Source: Sphingomonas tagetis (GTDB lineage: Bacteria; Pseudomonadota; Alphaproteobacteria; Sphingomonadales; Sphingomonadaceae). From it: a stretch of 64,000 bases of DNA. The notes below the pieces were generated by a model. It was not told where the DNA came from, searched no databases, and saw only the letters and a program-made list of their open reading frames with translations. Position numbers and translations under genes: made by a program. The stretch is taken from contig NZ_JAMLDX010000003.1 in NCBI RefSeq assembly GCF_024211275.1, positions 248,001 through 312,000 on the forward strand. Reading direction: 5' to 3'. This document shows positions 23,504 through 35,135 of the stretch, piece by piece (within the stretch, counting starts at the first letter, position 1; every line of letters starts with the position of its first letter).

Positions 23504-25168
23504 ATGCGGATTGGGATGGTTCTGTTGATGATGGCGGGCGCGCTTGCGCCTGCCGCTTCGGCGGGCGGGCAGGACAGGCAGGGCGTCCGGCCGGCGCGCG
23601 CACCGGTGCCGGCGTTCGAGTGCAAGGCCTATGTCGCTTATGACCGCGATCAGGAGCTGCCGGGCTATCTGATCCCGACCAAGGCGGGCGCGAGGACCTG
23701 CGTGCCGTTCACCACGGCGCGCTTCCAGCCGCCCAAGGATTATCGCGGCGCCGACTATTATGTCGACGAGTTCACCGACGTGAAGCTGCGCGCGGATTGG
23801 GAAGCATGCAAGCGCGACAAGGCGTGCCACGAGCGCGTCTTCGCGCAGGTGATGAAGCGGCATCCGCCGAACCGCGAATACGGTCTCACGGACCAGCGCG
23901 GCCGCTTCCTGCTCGGCAAGGTCGTGGAACGCGGCGGCGCGACCGACCTGACCCAGGTGCGCCGTCCGGGCTATTTCGCCCGCGCGCCCTACAATGAGCC
24001 GATCGCCGCGGTCGATCCGCATACCTATGTGGTCGAGTTCACCGTGCCGGTGGAAGCCTATGAGCGCATCCATCGCAAGATGTCGGGCGATATCCGCATC
24101 CGCGGCTGGTATATTCGCGGCAAGGGGGTCGAGGATGGCCAGGGCAACCGCAAGCGCGCGCTGATCATCCATAGCGGCGGCGGCGGCGACCGGATCGCCG
24201 CGATCGACGACCCGGTGGACGTCGGCTATGTCGTCGATTCCGAGGGCATCGCCGTTCCCAACGACGACTGGCCCAATGCGACGACCGGCGTGCAGGGCCA
24301 GCGCAAGTGGCGCAAGACCTGGCGCGAATGGAACGATGCCGGGTTCGACGTGCTGGCGCTCGACCGGCGCGGGATCGGCATCTCGGGCGGCTTCAGCGAC
24401 ACCAACACGCTCCAGCAGGGCAATGACCTGCTCGATGCGGTCGAGCAGTTGCGCACCGGCAAGGGCATGCGGATGCTTGGGCCGGACGGCAAGCTGAGCG
24501 CGGGTCGGGCGGCTGTGGCGGCGTTGCGCGGCGACGCGCCGGGGCCGCTGCCGGTGATGCTGTCGGGCTCGTCGCGCGGGACGATGGCGAGCGGCTTCGC
24601 GATGGCCGCCAATTTCGACAAGGTTTGCAGCTATGATTTGCCGAAGATCGTCTGCCGCCCGGCGCGGCGCGATCCGACGATCGTCGGTGCGATCCTGACC
24701 GCGGGCTTTTCGGGCGGCGTCGGCTATCTGCCGCTGGAGACTGCACTCAAGGATGACAGCCGTGGCCCTGGCCGCGACCGCGCGCTGTTCATCGGCGGCA
24801 TCGAGGTCGAGCACAATATCGTGTTCTTCCCGAGTTCGGCGATCCTCGCGAGCATGGACAAATGGCCGGCCGTGTTCCTCGCCCGCGGGCTGTGGTGTTA
24901 TGCCGACAGCCTCGAAGGATCGATGGACTCGTACAGCCGCGTCAACGGCCTCAAGGAGCTGGTCGTGGTGCGCGCGCCGCATGCCTTCACGACCTTCCCC
25001 GAGGAGGAGCGCAAGCGCGTCTCCGACCGGATGATCGCCTATGGCCGCGCAGTGGTGCATGGCGCGAAGACGATTCCCGGCGGGCGTCCGTGGCGCGACG
25101 CCAAGGAGCTGGTCGCGACCACCAGCGACCTGTGGGAACCCTCGACCAAGCCGACCGTCGTCCCGTGA
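23504..25168 (+). CDS. Secreted DUF6351-family esterase, copy 2
   Basis: 554 aa, exactly the length of copy 1, with most blocks identical (for example DYRGADYYVDEFTDVKLRA, GSSRGTMASGFAMAANFDK). The start at 23504 follows GTGGAGGA and gives a signal peptide (MRIGMVLLMMAGALAPAASA). The nucleophile elbow GSSRG is kept. Differences cluster in the signal peptide and in short surface stretches, which suggests recent duplication with some divergence of substrate range. The stop overlaps the following alpha/beta hydrolase gene (GTGA), so the two are translated together. Confidence 0.8.
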   Translation: MRIGMVLLMMAGALAPAASAGGQDRQGVRPARAPVPAFECKAYVAYDRDQELPGYLIPTKAGARTCVPFTTARFQPPKDYRGADYYVDEFTDVKLRADWEACKRDKACHERVFAQVMKRHPPNREYGLTDQRGRFLLGKVVERGGATDLTQVRRPGYFARAPYNEPIAAVDPHTYVVEFTVPVEAYERIHRKMSGDIRIRGWYIRGKGVEDGQGNRKRALIIHSGGGGDRIAAIDDPVDVGYVVDSEGIAVPNDDWPNATTGVQGQRKWRKTWREWNDAGFDVLALDRRGIGISGGFSDTNTLQQGNDLLDAVEQLRTGKGMRMLGPDGKLSAGRAAVAALRGDAPGPLPVMLSGSSRGTMASGFAMAANFDKVCSYDLPKIVCRPARRDPTIVGAILTAGFSGGVGYLPLETALKDDSRGPGRDRALFIGGIEVEHNIVFFPSSAILASMDKWPAVFLARGLWCYADSLEGSMDSYSRVNGLKELVVVRAPHAFTTFPEEERKRVSDRMIAYGRAVVHGAKTIPGGRPWRDAKELVATTSDLWEPSTKPTVVP

Positions 25169-26046
25169 AGTGGTTGGCCGCGCTGGCGCTCGCCTGGCTG
25201 GCAGGGCCGGGTGATGCCGGGGCGGCCGTGCCGTGCAGGATGGACCGCGTCGCAGCGGTGGACGGAGAGCTGGCCTATCGCAGCTGCGGCCGTGGCGACC
25301 CGGTGCTGCTAGTGCCCGGCGGACCCGGGCTCGACGCAGGCTATATGCTCGGTCTAGCCCAAATGGTCGCGGCGCTGGGGTATCGCGCCGTCCTGATCGA
25401 ACCGCGCGGCACGGGCGGATCGCGTGGAGCGATGGGCGATGGTGCGCAACTCACCGTCGCGGGCAGCGTCGCCGATCTCGAGGCGCTGCGGTCCGCGCTC
25501 GGTGCGGCGCGCGTGACCCTGCTTGGACATTCGTTCGGCGGCGCGGTGGCTCAGGCCTATGCCGCGGCGCATCCGTCGCGCGTGTCGCGGCTGGTCCTGC
25601 TCAGTTCGGCCGGACCGGATTTCGCGCCGCCACGGCCACTCGACGGCTGGCGCGCGCGGCTGCCGGCGGCGGATCTGGCCGCCTATGATGCGGCGCGCAA
25701 GGCGGGCGATCGCATCACCGCGATGCGGATCAAGTTCCGCGCAGGCTTCTTCGATTCCACCCGCGCCAGGGCGTTCGACGCAGCGCTGCTCGATTCGGCG
25801 ATCCATCTCGACCTTGCGCCGCTGGCCGAAGACTTCCGGCGCCGCTTCTCGATCCGTCCCGCGACGCGTCCCTTTCCCGTGGCAATCGTCGCCGGCGACA
25901 TCGACTGGATTCGCGGTGATGAAGCGCGTCTTGCGGCGGCCTATCGCGGCGCGTCGGTTCGGACCATCGCGCGGGCGGGGCATTTCCCGTGGATCGATGC
26001 ACCGCAAGCGACCCGCCGGGTGCTCCGCGCCGCGCTGGTCCGCTAG
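25165..26046 (+). CDS. Secreted alpha/beta hydrolase (proline iminopeptidase-like fold)
   Basis: 293 aa with a GTG start inside the previous stop (GTGA), then a signal peptide (MKWLAALALAWLAGPGDAGAA). Canonical alpha/beta-hydrolase motifs are present: LLVPGGPGLDAGY (oxyanion hole), GTGGSRG, the nucleophile elbow GHSFGG, an Asp in AGDIDWIRG and a His in RAGHFPW. This layout is shared by epoxide hydrolases, esterases and proline iminopeptidases; the PGGPG start is typical of the last. Periplasmic. Co-translated with the DUF6351 esterase, it probably takes the next step on the same product. Confidence 0.82.
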   Translation: MKWLAALALAWLAGPGDAGAAVPCRMDRVAAVDGELAYRSCGRGDPVLLVPGGPGLDAGYMLGLAQMVAALGYRAVLIEPRGTGGSRGAMGDGAQLTVAGSVADLEALRSALGAARVTLLGHSFGGAVAQAYAAAHPSRVSRLVLLSSAGPDFAPPRPLDGWRARLPAADLAAYDAARKAGDRITAMRIKFRAGFFDSTRARAFDAALLDSAIHLDLAPLAEDFRRRFSIRPATRPFPVAIVAGDIDWIRGDEARLAAAYRGASVRTIARAGHFPWIDAPQATRRVLRAALVR

Positions 26047-26052
26047 ACGCCG

Positions 26053-26721
26053 ATGCGCGCGCTCGTGGTCGAGGACGATCCGGTGATCGGCGCCGACGTC
26101 GCCGCAGGGCTGGGTCAGGCCGGGTTCGTGGCCGAGTTGATCGCCGATGGCCAAAGCGCATGGTTCTCCGGCGATACCGAGGATTACGCGGTGGTGGTAC
26201 TCGACCTTGGCTTGCCGGGTCTTGACGGGCTTACCGTGCTCAGGCGCTGGCGCAGCGCCGGGCGCAGCTTTCCGGTGCTGATCCTCTCGGCACGCGCCGA
26301 CTGGACCGAGAAGGTCGAGGGAATCGAGGCCGGCGCCGACGATTATCTCGCCAAGCCGTTCCACATGGGCGAGCTTGTGACTCGAGTCCGCGCATTGCTG
26401 CGCCGCGCGGGCGGCCGGGCCGAGCCGGTGTTCGAACTCGGCCGCCTGCGCATCGACACCAACCGTATGCGGATCGCCGCCGGCGGCGCTGAGGTGCGCA
26501 CCTCGCCGCTCGAATTCCGCCTGGTCAATTTCCTCGCGCATCATACCGGTCGATACATGCGGACCGACGAGATCGCCGAGCATCTCTATGGCACGGCGGA
26601 CCTCAACGACGCCAATGCGATCGAGACGCTGGTGATGCGGTTGCGGCGCAAGATCGGCGCGGACGCGATCGAGACACGAAGAGGCTTTGGCTATCAGCTG
26701 ACCGGGGGCGCCGCGGCGTGA
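26053..26721 (+). CDS. OmpR-family response regulator without an adjacent kinase
   Basis: 222 aa. The receiver domain has the acidic pocket EDD (7-9), phospho-acceptor Asp51 (VVLDLGLPG), Ser79 (LILSARA) and Lys101 (YLAKPF). The C-terminal winged helix is of OmpR/PhoB type (SPLEFRLVNFLAHH, IETLVMRLRRKIG, ETRRGFGYQL). Such genes normally overlap a histidine-kinase gene by 4 nt. A GTGA overlap is indeed present at 26718, but the frame that starts there encodes no kinase and runs into the next secreted protein. Confidence 0.9.
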   Translation: MRALVVEDDPVIGADVAAGLGQAGFVAELIADGQSAWFSGDTEDYAVVVLDLGLPGLDGLTVLRRWRSAGRSFPVLILSARADWTEKVEGIEAGADDYLAKPFHMGELVTRVRALLRRAGGRAEPVFELGRLRIDTNRMRIAAGGAEVRTSPLEFRLVNFLAHHTGRYMRTDEIAEHLYGTADLNDANAIETLVMRLRRKIGADAIETRRGFGYQLTGGAAA

Positions 26722-26766
26722 CGCGCTGCCTGGCCATCGAAAGCACTTGCCCGACTTTCAACTTGA

Positions 26767-26792
26767 TTGTACTATTCAATTTAATGGTACAA
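26767..26792. promoter_or_regulatory. Operator C of the 26-bp family
   Basis: TTGTAC and GTACAA form perfect outer half-sites separated by 14 nt (TATTCAATTTAATG), so TTGT and ACAA are 18 nt apart. The surrounding AT-rich stretch contrasts with the GC-rich genes and is likely the promoter. It lies 52 nt upstream of the start of the gene at 26,844. Confidence 0.7.
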
Positions 26793-26843
26793 AACAGAGC
26801 GGCAGATCATGGTGCCGCACATCAGAAAATGGAGGGAGTTCTC

Positions 26844-27623
26844 GTGAACAAGCATATCCTGCGCGCGATCCTGGCCGCGCTTGCCATCGGATTTTCGGCG
26901 GCGTCGATCGCGCCCGCCGCGGCGCAGGCGGAGTTGGAGGACGGCCCCAAGTCGCTGATCATCCAGTATCGCGCCGAGCTTCCCAACCGCGTGCCGTTCC
27001 GGCGCTATCTGGTCGACACGCTCGCGCCGAAGCTGCGGGCGATGAAGGCGCGCGGCGAACTGGCCGATTTCCGCATCTTCTACAGCTGGTACCGCCAGCC
27101 GGCGGTTTGGGATGGGCTCGTCATCCTGCGTTTTCCGACCTTCGACGCCGTGCGCAAATGGAACGCGCTCGAGCAGGGCGCGCCGGGCGGACTCGATGCG
27201 CGCGGCATGACGCTGGCCGATCCGGTCGCAAGCTATTCGTCCGACCTGTCCTGGGGCAAGAACGAGGACGATTTGCTCGACGGGCAGGTCTATTATGTCA
27301 TCCCCTATGAGTATCTGACCAACGCCGACGAGTATCGCGATTATGTGAAGGCCTATGTGCTTCCGCAGTTCGACGGCTGGATCAAGAATGGCGCGCTGAC
27401 GGGGTACGAGCTTTACATGAACCGCTATGGTACCGGATCGCCATGGGACGCGCTGTTCATTCAGCATTATCGCGACATGGGGTCATTCGGGCAGCGCCAG
27501 AAGCTGACCGCATCGACCCGGGTGACGCTGCGTGACAATGCCGAGTGGAAGGTATGGAGCGACAAGAAGCAGAGCCTGCGCTCCGAGGCCGAGAACAGCA
27601 TCGCCGAACTGATCGCGCATTGA
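26844..27623 (+). CDS. Secreted protein of two related alpha+beta-barrel-like halves, function unknown
   Basis: 259 aa from the GTG at 26844, chosen because GGAGGGAG precedes it at 5-nt spacing. A signal peptide ends near APAAAQA. The mature protein looks like a duplicated unit. In half 1, FRRYLVDTLAPKLRAMKARG is followed by DFRIFYSWYRQPAVWDGLVI. In half 2, YRDYVKAYVLPQFDGWIKNG is followed by GYELYMNRYGTGSPWDALFI. Each has the helix-turn-strand order of dimeric alpha+beta barrels (NIPSNAP/ABM-like), with a W-D-G/A-L hallmark. No catalytic motif was recognised. It carries its own operator C. Confidence 0.7.
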   Translation: MNKHILRAILAALAIGFSAASIAPAAAQAELEDGPKSLIIQYRAELPNRVPFRRYLVDTLAPKLRAMKARGELADFRIFYSWYRQPAVWDGLVILRFPTFDAVRKWNALEQGAPGGLDARGMTLADPVASYSSDLSWGKNEDDLLDGQVYYVIPYEYLTNADEYRDYVKAYVLPQFDGWIKNGALTGYELYMNRYGTGSPWDALFIQHYRDMGSFGQRQKLTASTRVTLRDNAEWKVWSDKKQSLRSEAENSIAELIAH

Positions 27624-27650
27624 TCACGAGCGGGGCAGCGGAGTGAGACG

Positions 27651-28669
27651 ATGATGCGGGCATTATTGTTCCTTCCGCTGCTCGCCGCCGCGCCTGCCGC
27701 GCCGGAGGCGCCGTTGCGGTCGCCGGTGGCGGCAGGGACGGTTCGCGAGGATCGCTTTCCGGAGACCGCGGCGCGCTATCCCGGCGGGATCGTGGCGCGG
27801 CCGCATGTCGAGTTCGCCAATCAGCTCGGCTTTCGTCCGCTCCAGCTCGACCTCTACCTCCATGCCGACCGTGCCAGGGCGGCGCGGCGCCCGCTGATCC
27901 TGTGGATCCATGGCGGCGGGTGGAGCCGGGGCGACGCGCGCGGCTCGGCGGCGTTCGCCGACTTTCCCGCGGTGCTCGCGGCGGTGGCGGTGCGCGGCTA
28001 TGTCGTCGCCTCGGTCGATTACCGGCTGAGCGGGGAAGCCAAATTCCCGGCGCAGATACAGGATGTGAAGGCAGCGATCCGCTATTTGCGGGCGCATGCC
28101 GTCGATTATGGCGTGGATCCATCGCGCGTGGTGGTGTGGGGCGGTTCGGCGGGCGGGCATCTCGCGGCGCTGGCGGCGACCACCTGCCGGGTCACGGAAT
28201 TCGACCCGCCCGCTTCGACCGGCCGCATGAGCCGCGCGGCTGCGGCGAGCGCGAGGCCGCTGCCGCAGTCGGATTGCGTGCAGGGCGCGGCGGTGTGGTA
28301 TGCGCCGCTCGATCTCGGACAGCACAAGGCGGAACGGGCGCTGGCCCTGGGCGACAATGTCGCGGCGATGCTCGGATGCGATGGCGATGCCTGCGTCGAG
28401 CCGGCTCGCCGCGCCAGTCCCATTCGCTATGTCGGTGCGGACACGCCGCCGATGCTTCTGATCCACGGCACGGCCGATGAGGAAGTGGGCTATGGGCAAA
28501 GCGAGCTTATGGCGGAAGCGCTGCGCAAGGCGGGACGCCCGGTCGAGATGCTCATGATTCCCGATGTCGCGCATGGCTTCATCGGCAAGACCCCGGCGGC
28601 CACGCGCGCGGCGCATTGGCAGGCGCTCGACCGCACGCTGACCTTTTTCGACCGGGTGACGAAGAAGCG

Positions 28670-28673
<4 letters not shown>
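27651..28673 (+). CDS. Secreted BD-FAE/HSL-like alpha/beta-hydrolase esterase
   Basis: 340 aa with a signal peptide (MMRALLFLPLLAAAPAAP). Esterase motifs: oxyanion LWIHGGGWSRGD, nucleophile elbow GGSAGG, Asp in HGTADEEVG and His in DVAHGF. This matches the BD-FAE/carboxylesterase group, which removes acyl or feruloyl groups from plant-type substrates. A ~70-residue segment with Cys pairs sits between elbow and Asp. It is 28 nt downstream of the unknown secreted protein and probably in its operon. Its end overlaps by 4 nt with the converging aconitase-family gene. Confidence 0.83.
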
Positions 28674-31207
<2,534 letters not shown>

Positions 31208-31217
31208 GCGCCTGCAG

Positions 31218-32885
31218 TCACCGCGGGGTCACGCAGCGGAAGCTCGATGCCGCCTTGACTGGTCCGCCGACATATTCGGGTTTGGCTGGCCAGACGCAGA
31301 TCGGCCGCTGATAGTCGATCGGCCATTTGGCGGGCGGTAGCGCTTCGTCCTGACGTGCGTACCGAGTCGCGATCAGCGTGGTCGGCGCGCGGTCCTGCTC
31401 GACCCAGGCTTCGAGTGCGCGCAGCATGTCGTGCCGGGCGTCATCGACCGGCGGCGCCGAATCGCGCGTCGCGGTGTTGAAGGCGGACGCGCCCGGCCCG
31501 CCCGCGCAATGGTCCATGCCCGGCACCATGTAGAGCCGCAGGAAGCGCTGAGTCGCGGCGTGCCGTTGCGCCGGCGTGCGCCCGGGCGAGAGTGCGGCGA
31601 CCGAATCATAATAGTTGATCGCCTCGATCGGCGAGCCGACCGGGTCCTGCCAGCCCATGAACATCAGCATCCGCCCGCCGGCGCGGTGGAAGGCGGACAG
31701 GTCCGGGTTCACAGCGTTGAACTCATCGGCGAGGCGGGCCTGCATCGTGTCGACATCGCTGCCCCAGTTGAACTTCCACCAGTTCCAGTTCGTATCGTCG
31801 AACACCCAATAGCGGAACATGTCCGCGCGTGACGGTTCGTTCTGGCGCTCGGTCTGCGCCCAATAGCCCTCCCAGCCGATCACCTTGTCGCCAGGGCCGG
31901 TGGCGACGCCTTCGGTACCGAACGGGTAGCCGGGATAGAGCCGCGCGCTGGTGCGGGCGTCCCGAGGGCCGTCATAGATTTTCTGCGCTGCGGTGATCTG
32001 CTCCGCGGTCAGGCAGCTTTCTGCCGCCATGCCGGGCTTGCAGGCGAGCGTCTTGAGGTTGAAGCGGCATTTGAGCGGATCGCTGATCACGCCGTCGGCG
32101 ACCTTGTCGAGCTTGTCGCACTGGCGGGTCACCGCGCGGTTGATCAGCTTGAGCTGTGCGGTGTGCAGGATCTGCCGCGAATCGTCGCCGGGCCGGTGGT
32201 TGGCGAGATAATTCCACAGGAATGCGAGCGTCAGGTTGGTGCGGTTGTTACCCGGTGCGCCGGCGATGATGCCGTCGAAATCCTGCGGATAGCGCTGCGC
32301 CTCGCTCAGCCCCTGATAGCCGCCGGTCGAGCAGCCGCTGAAATAGGAGAAGCGCGCCGGCTTGCCATAGAAGGCGCGGGTGACGGCCTTGGCCGCGACG
32401 ACCGATTCGTGGACGGCGCGGTGGCCGAAATCCTTGATCTTCTCAGGCGCGCGCCAGCCGAATTTGAGGCTCGATCCCTGATGGCCGGTATCGGTCGCCA
32501 CCGCGACGTCGCCATCCTCGAGCCGGGCGATCATCTGCCTGTATTGGATGTTCGAGATGTACGCGCCGTTGCCGACCATGTGCAGCCGCCCGTTCCAGCG
32601 GGTTTGCGGCAGCCACAGCTCGAAGCCGATCTCCGATCCGGGCACCGGGCGGCTGATCCCGCGCACGCGGCAAAAGGGCCGCAGCCCGCGATAGGTGCGC
32701 ACATCGCGGTCGGTGACGAAATCCTCGGTGAAGTCGCCCGAGACGCGGGTGGCGATGAGGATTTCGACATTCGGCAGCTTGAGTCCGCGCAGTGCCGCGC
32801 AGCTGTCCTGCGCCTGCGCCTGATGCGGAACGAGACCGCACAAGGTGAGCCCCAGCCCGATTCCGATCTTGCGCCGCAACGGCAT
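31218..32885 (-). CDS. Secreted tannase/feruloyl-esterase family hydrolase
   Basis: 555 aa with a signal peptide (about 1-26, ending HQAQA). The tannase-family pattern is clear: WNGRLHMVGNGAY, GHQGSSLKFGW, and YFSGCSTGGYQG with Cys185 next to nucleophile Ser186 (the CS motif of the CS-D-HC triad), then the calcium-loop-like region, an Asp in MGWQDP and the VPGMDHCAGG His-Cys pair. Family members split gallate, ferulate or terephthalate monoesters. It is divergent from the C45 hydrolase/ABC operon across operator H. Confidence 0.87.
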   Translation of the reverse strand: MPLRRKIGIGLGLTLCGLVPHQAQAQDSCAALRGLKLPNVEILIATRVSGDFTEDFVTDRDVRTYRGLRPFCRVRGISRPVPGSEIGFELWLPQTRWNGRLHMVGNGAYISNIQYRQMIARLEDGDVAVATDTGHQGSSLKFGWRAPEKIKDFGHRAVHESVVAAKAVTRAFYGKPARFSYFSGCSTGGYQGLSEAQRYPQDFDGIIAGAPGNNRTNLTLAFLWNYLANHRPGDDSRQILHTAQLKLINRAVTRQCDKLDKVADGVISDPLKCRFNLKTLACKPGMAAESCLTAEQITAAQKIYDGPRDARTSARLYPGYPFGTEGVATGPGDKVIGWEGYWAQTERQNEPSRADMFRYWVFDDTNWNWWKFNWGSDVDTMQARLADEFNAVNPDLSAFHRAGGRMLMFMGWQDPVGSPIEAINYYDSVAALSPGRTPAQRHAATQRFLRLYMVPGMDHCAGGPGASAFNTATRDSAPPVDDARHDMLRALEAWVEQDRAPTTLIATRYARQDEALPPAKWPIDYQRPICVWPAKPEYVGGPVKAASSFRCVTPR

Positions 32886-32950
32886 GGCTTATTCCTCCCG
32901 AACGATGCCGGTACGATACAAGATTGAGCCGGTTCGTCAAAAGTGCATTT

Positions 32951-32976
32951 TTGTCTTTTCAACTTTATCAGAACAA
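32951..32976. promoter_or_regulatory. Operator H of the 26-bp family, between tannase and C45 genes
   Basis: TTGTCT and GAACAA enclose 14 nt (TTTCAACTTTATCA), so TTGT and ACAA are 18 nt apart as in sites C and D; the centre resembles that of site C. It lies 33 nt before the C45 gene start and 66 nt from the divergent tannase start. The inner half-sites are degenerate. Confidence 0.5.
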
Positions 32977-33008
32977 TGTTACGGCTGAGCGATCGGAGAG
33001 GGGAAAGC

Positions 33009-34160
33009 ATGACAAAGCCGTGCCGGGTGATCGAGATTTGGGGAACGCCGCGGGCGCGGGGCGAGCGCTATGGCGCCGCGGCGCAGGGCGAGATCCGCGC
33101 GGGCGTCGGCCATTATCTCAAGCAGATGGCGCAGACCGGGCTGAGCGAGTCGGGGATGGCCGAGCTCGCGCAGGGCTATCTGCCGATCATCGAGAATTTC
33201 GACGCCGGTCATGTCGAGGAGATGCGCGGGATCGCCGCGGGCGCGGACGTGCCGCTGGCCCATGTGCTGCTGATGAACGCGCGGACCGAGCTGCTCAAGA
33301 TGGCGAAGCTGCCGCAGCTGCGCGCGGCGCTGGAACTGGAGCGCGGCGCGGACGGGTGCAGCACGATCATCGTCCAGCCCGAGCGCGCCGCCGAGGGCCG
33401 GCTGATCCACGCGCACAACTGGGACTGGAAGGCGACCTGCGCCGACACTTGCGTCGTGCTGCGCATCCGCAACGACGACGGGCCGGACATCCTGACCTTC
33501 ACCGAGGCGGGCGGGCTGGCGCGCTTCGGCTTCAACGCGGCCGGGATCGCGATCACCGGCAATTACCTCGAGTGCGAGCGCGACTATACGCAGCTTGGCG
33601 TGCCGCTCGCGCTGCTGCGGCGCAAGGTGCTGCAGGAAGCGAACCCGTCGCTCGCCTTCGCCGCGGCCTATGTCCCGGCCAAGTCGGCGTCGAACAATCT
33701 CGCGATCAGCCATGCGGAAAGCGGCGTGGTGCACGACCTCGAATGTGCGCCCGACGAGACGTTCGTGGTAGAACCGGTCGATGGCCTGCTCGTCCACACC
33801 AATCACTGGCTCAGCCCGATCGCGCTCGGCAAGTTCCGTGAGCCGGGCATCGTTGATTCGCCGTGCAGCTTCTGGCGCGAACAGCGCGCGCGGCGGCTGT
33901 TGCAGGATGTCGCCAAGATCGGGGTGGAGGATGTCCGCCGCGTGCTGCTCGACGATCTCGGCGCGCCGCTGTCGATCTGTGTGCCGCCGCGCGCGTCGAA
34001 TGTGACCGGACGGACCGCGACCGTGGCTTCGCTGATCATGCGTCCCGCGCTCGGCGAGATGGAGATCGCGATGATGCCGTCCGAGGGCGGCCGCTATGTC
34101 CGCTACACGCTGGCGGACGAGTCAGCGCGTGCGGCGGAACCGCAAGCCGCCAATGGCTAG
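33009..34160 (+). CDS. C45-family N-acyl hydrolase (acyl-CoA:6-APA acyltransferase-like)
   Basis: 383 aa from the ATG at 33009 (GAGAGGGG upstream). Ntn-hydrolase of peptidase family C45: the expected autocleavage site is the Gly-Cys of DGCSTIIV (residue about 117), with the downstream AHNWDWK block holding the conserved Asn/Asp. Relatives hydrolyse or form amide bonds of N-acylated amino acids and beta-lactam side chains. No signal peptide, so it acts in the cytoplasm after uptake. It is immediately upstream of the dipeptide-type ABC importer genes, which suggests that the imported compound is an N-acyl or peptide conjugate. Confidence 0.83.
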   Translation: MTKPCRVIEIWGTPRARGERYGAAAQGEIRAGVGHYLKQMAQTGLSESGMAELAQGYLPIIENFDAGHVEEMRGIAAGADVPLAHVLLMNARTELLKMAKLPQLRAALELERGADGCSTIIVQPERAAEGRLIHAHNWDWKATCADTCVVLRIRNDDGPDILTFTEAGGLARFGFNAAGIAITGNYLECERDYTQLGVPLALLRRKVLQEANPSLAFAAAYVPAKSASNNLAISHAESGVVHDLECAPDETFVVEPVDGLLVHTNHWLSPIALGKFREPGIVDSPCSFWREQRARRLLQDVAKIGVEDVRRVLLDDLGAPLSICVPPRASNVTGRTATVASLIMRPALGEMEIAMMPSEGGRYVRYTLADESARAAEPQAANG

Positions 34161-34190
34161 GCTTCGCGCTCGCATCCGGGCGTCGCGCCG

Positions 34191-35135
34191 ATGATCCGCT
34201 ATATCCTGCGGCGCTTCCTGCTCGCGGTGCCGACGCTGTTGCTCGTCGCGCTGGCGGTGTTCGCGCTGGTCCGGATGATCCCGGGCGATCCGGCGCAGGT
34301 GATGCTGGGCGAGGGCGCCGACGCCGCGGCGATCGCCGCGCTGCGCGGCGAGCTCGGACTCGACGAGCCGCTGCCGGTGCAGTTCGTCGCGTGGCTCGGC
34401 AATGTCGCGGCCGGCGATCTCGGCACCTCGATCGTCACGAGCCAGCCGGTCGGCGCGCTGATCCTCTCGCGCTTTGCGCTGACCGCGACCGTCGTGCTGA
34501 CCTCGGTCGCGTTCGCGACATTGATCGCGGTCGCGCTCGGCCTGCTCGCGGCGTGGCGCCGCAACCGCCGGCTCGACTGGACGATCAGCGGTGCCGCCAG
34601 CTTGGTGCTGGCGGTGCCGAGCTTCTGGCTGGGACTGATCCTGCTGCTGGTGTTCGGGGTCGAGCTGCACTGGTTGCCGGTGGTCGGCTATGTCTCCGTC
34701 GGCGAGGGCGGGCTGGCGGCGCTGGTGTTCCTCGTGCTGCCGATCGTCACGCTGACCATCTCGGAGACCGGCGTGCTGACCCGGATGATGCGGTCGAGCG
34801 CGATCGACGTGCTCGGTTACGACTATGTCACGCATGCGCGCGCCAAGGGGCTGAGCGAGGGCGTGGTGCTGCGCCGCCACGTCTTTCCCAACGCCTTCGC
34901 GCCGACGCTGACTTTGGTCGGGCTGACGCTCGGCCATTTGCTCGGCGGCGTGGCGGTGATCGAGACGGTGTTCACCTTGCCCGGCCTCGGCCGGCTGATG
35001 GTCAATGCAGTGCTGTCGCGCGATTATCCGGTGATCCAAGGGTGCCTGTTGTTCACCGCGGTGATCTATGTGCTCGTCAACCTCACCGTGGACCTGCTCT
35101 ATCCGCTGTTCGATCCGCGGGTGACGGCGGAATGA
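34191..35135 (+). CDS. DppB-type ABC importer permease
   Basis: 314 aa, six predicted TMs, with the family N-terminus MIRYILRRFLLAVPTLLLVAL, the LGLDEPLPVQF block, and the EAA loop (YDYVTHARAKGLSEGVVLRRHVFPN). It forms the peptide/opine/nickel-type inner-membrane channel together with the next gene, which it overlaps by 4 nt (ATGA). It follows the C45 hydrolase gene by 30 nt. Confidence 0.92.
   Translation: MIRYILRRFLLAVPTLLLVALAVFALVRMIPGDPAQVMLGEGADAAAIAALRGELGLDEPLPVQFVAWLGNVAAGDLGTSIVTSQPVGALILSRFALTATVVLTSVAFATLIAVALGLLAAWRRNRRLDWTISGAASLVLAVPSFWLGLILLLVFGVELHWLPVVGYVSVGEGGLAALVFLVLPIVTLTISETGVLTRMMRSSAIDVLGYDYVTHARAKGLSEGVVLRRHVFPNAFAPTLTLVGLTLGHLLGGVAVIETVFTLPGLGRLMVNAVLSRDYPVIQGCLLFTAVIYVLVNLTVDLLYPLFDPRVTAE

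Noticed and set aside
33009..34160. Penicillin biosynthesis acyltransferase
   Set aside because: Same C45 family, but no other biosynthetic genes; next to an importer, hydrolysis of N-acyl compounds is more likely.
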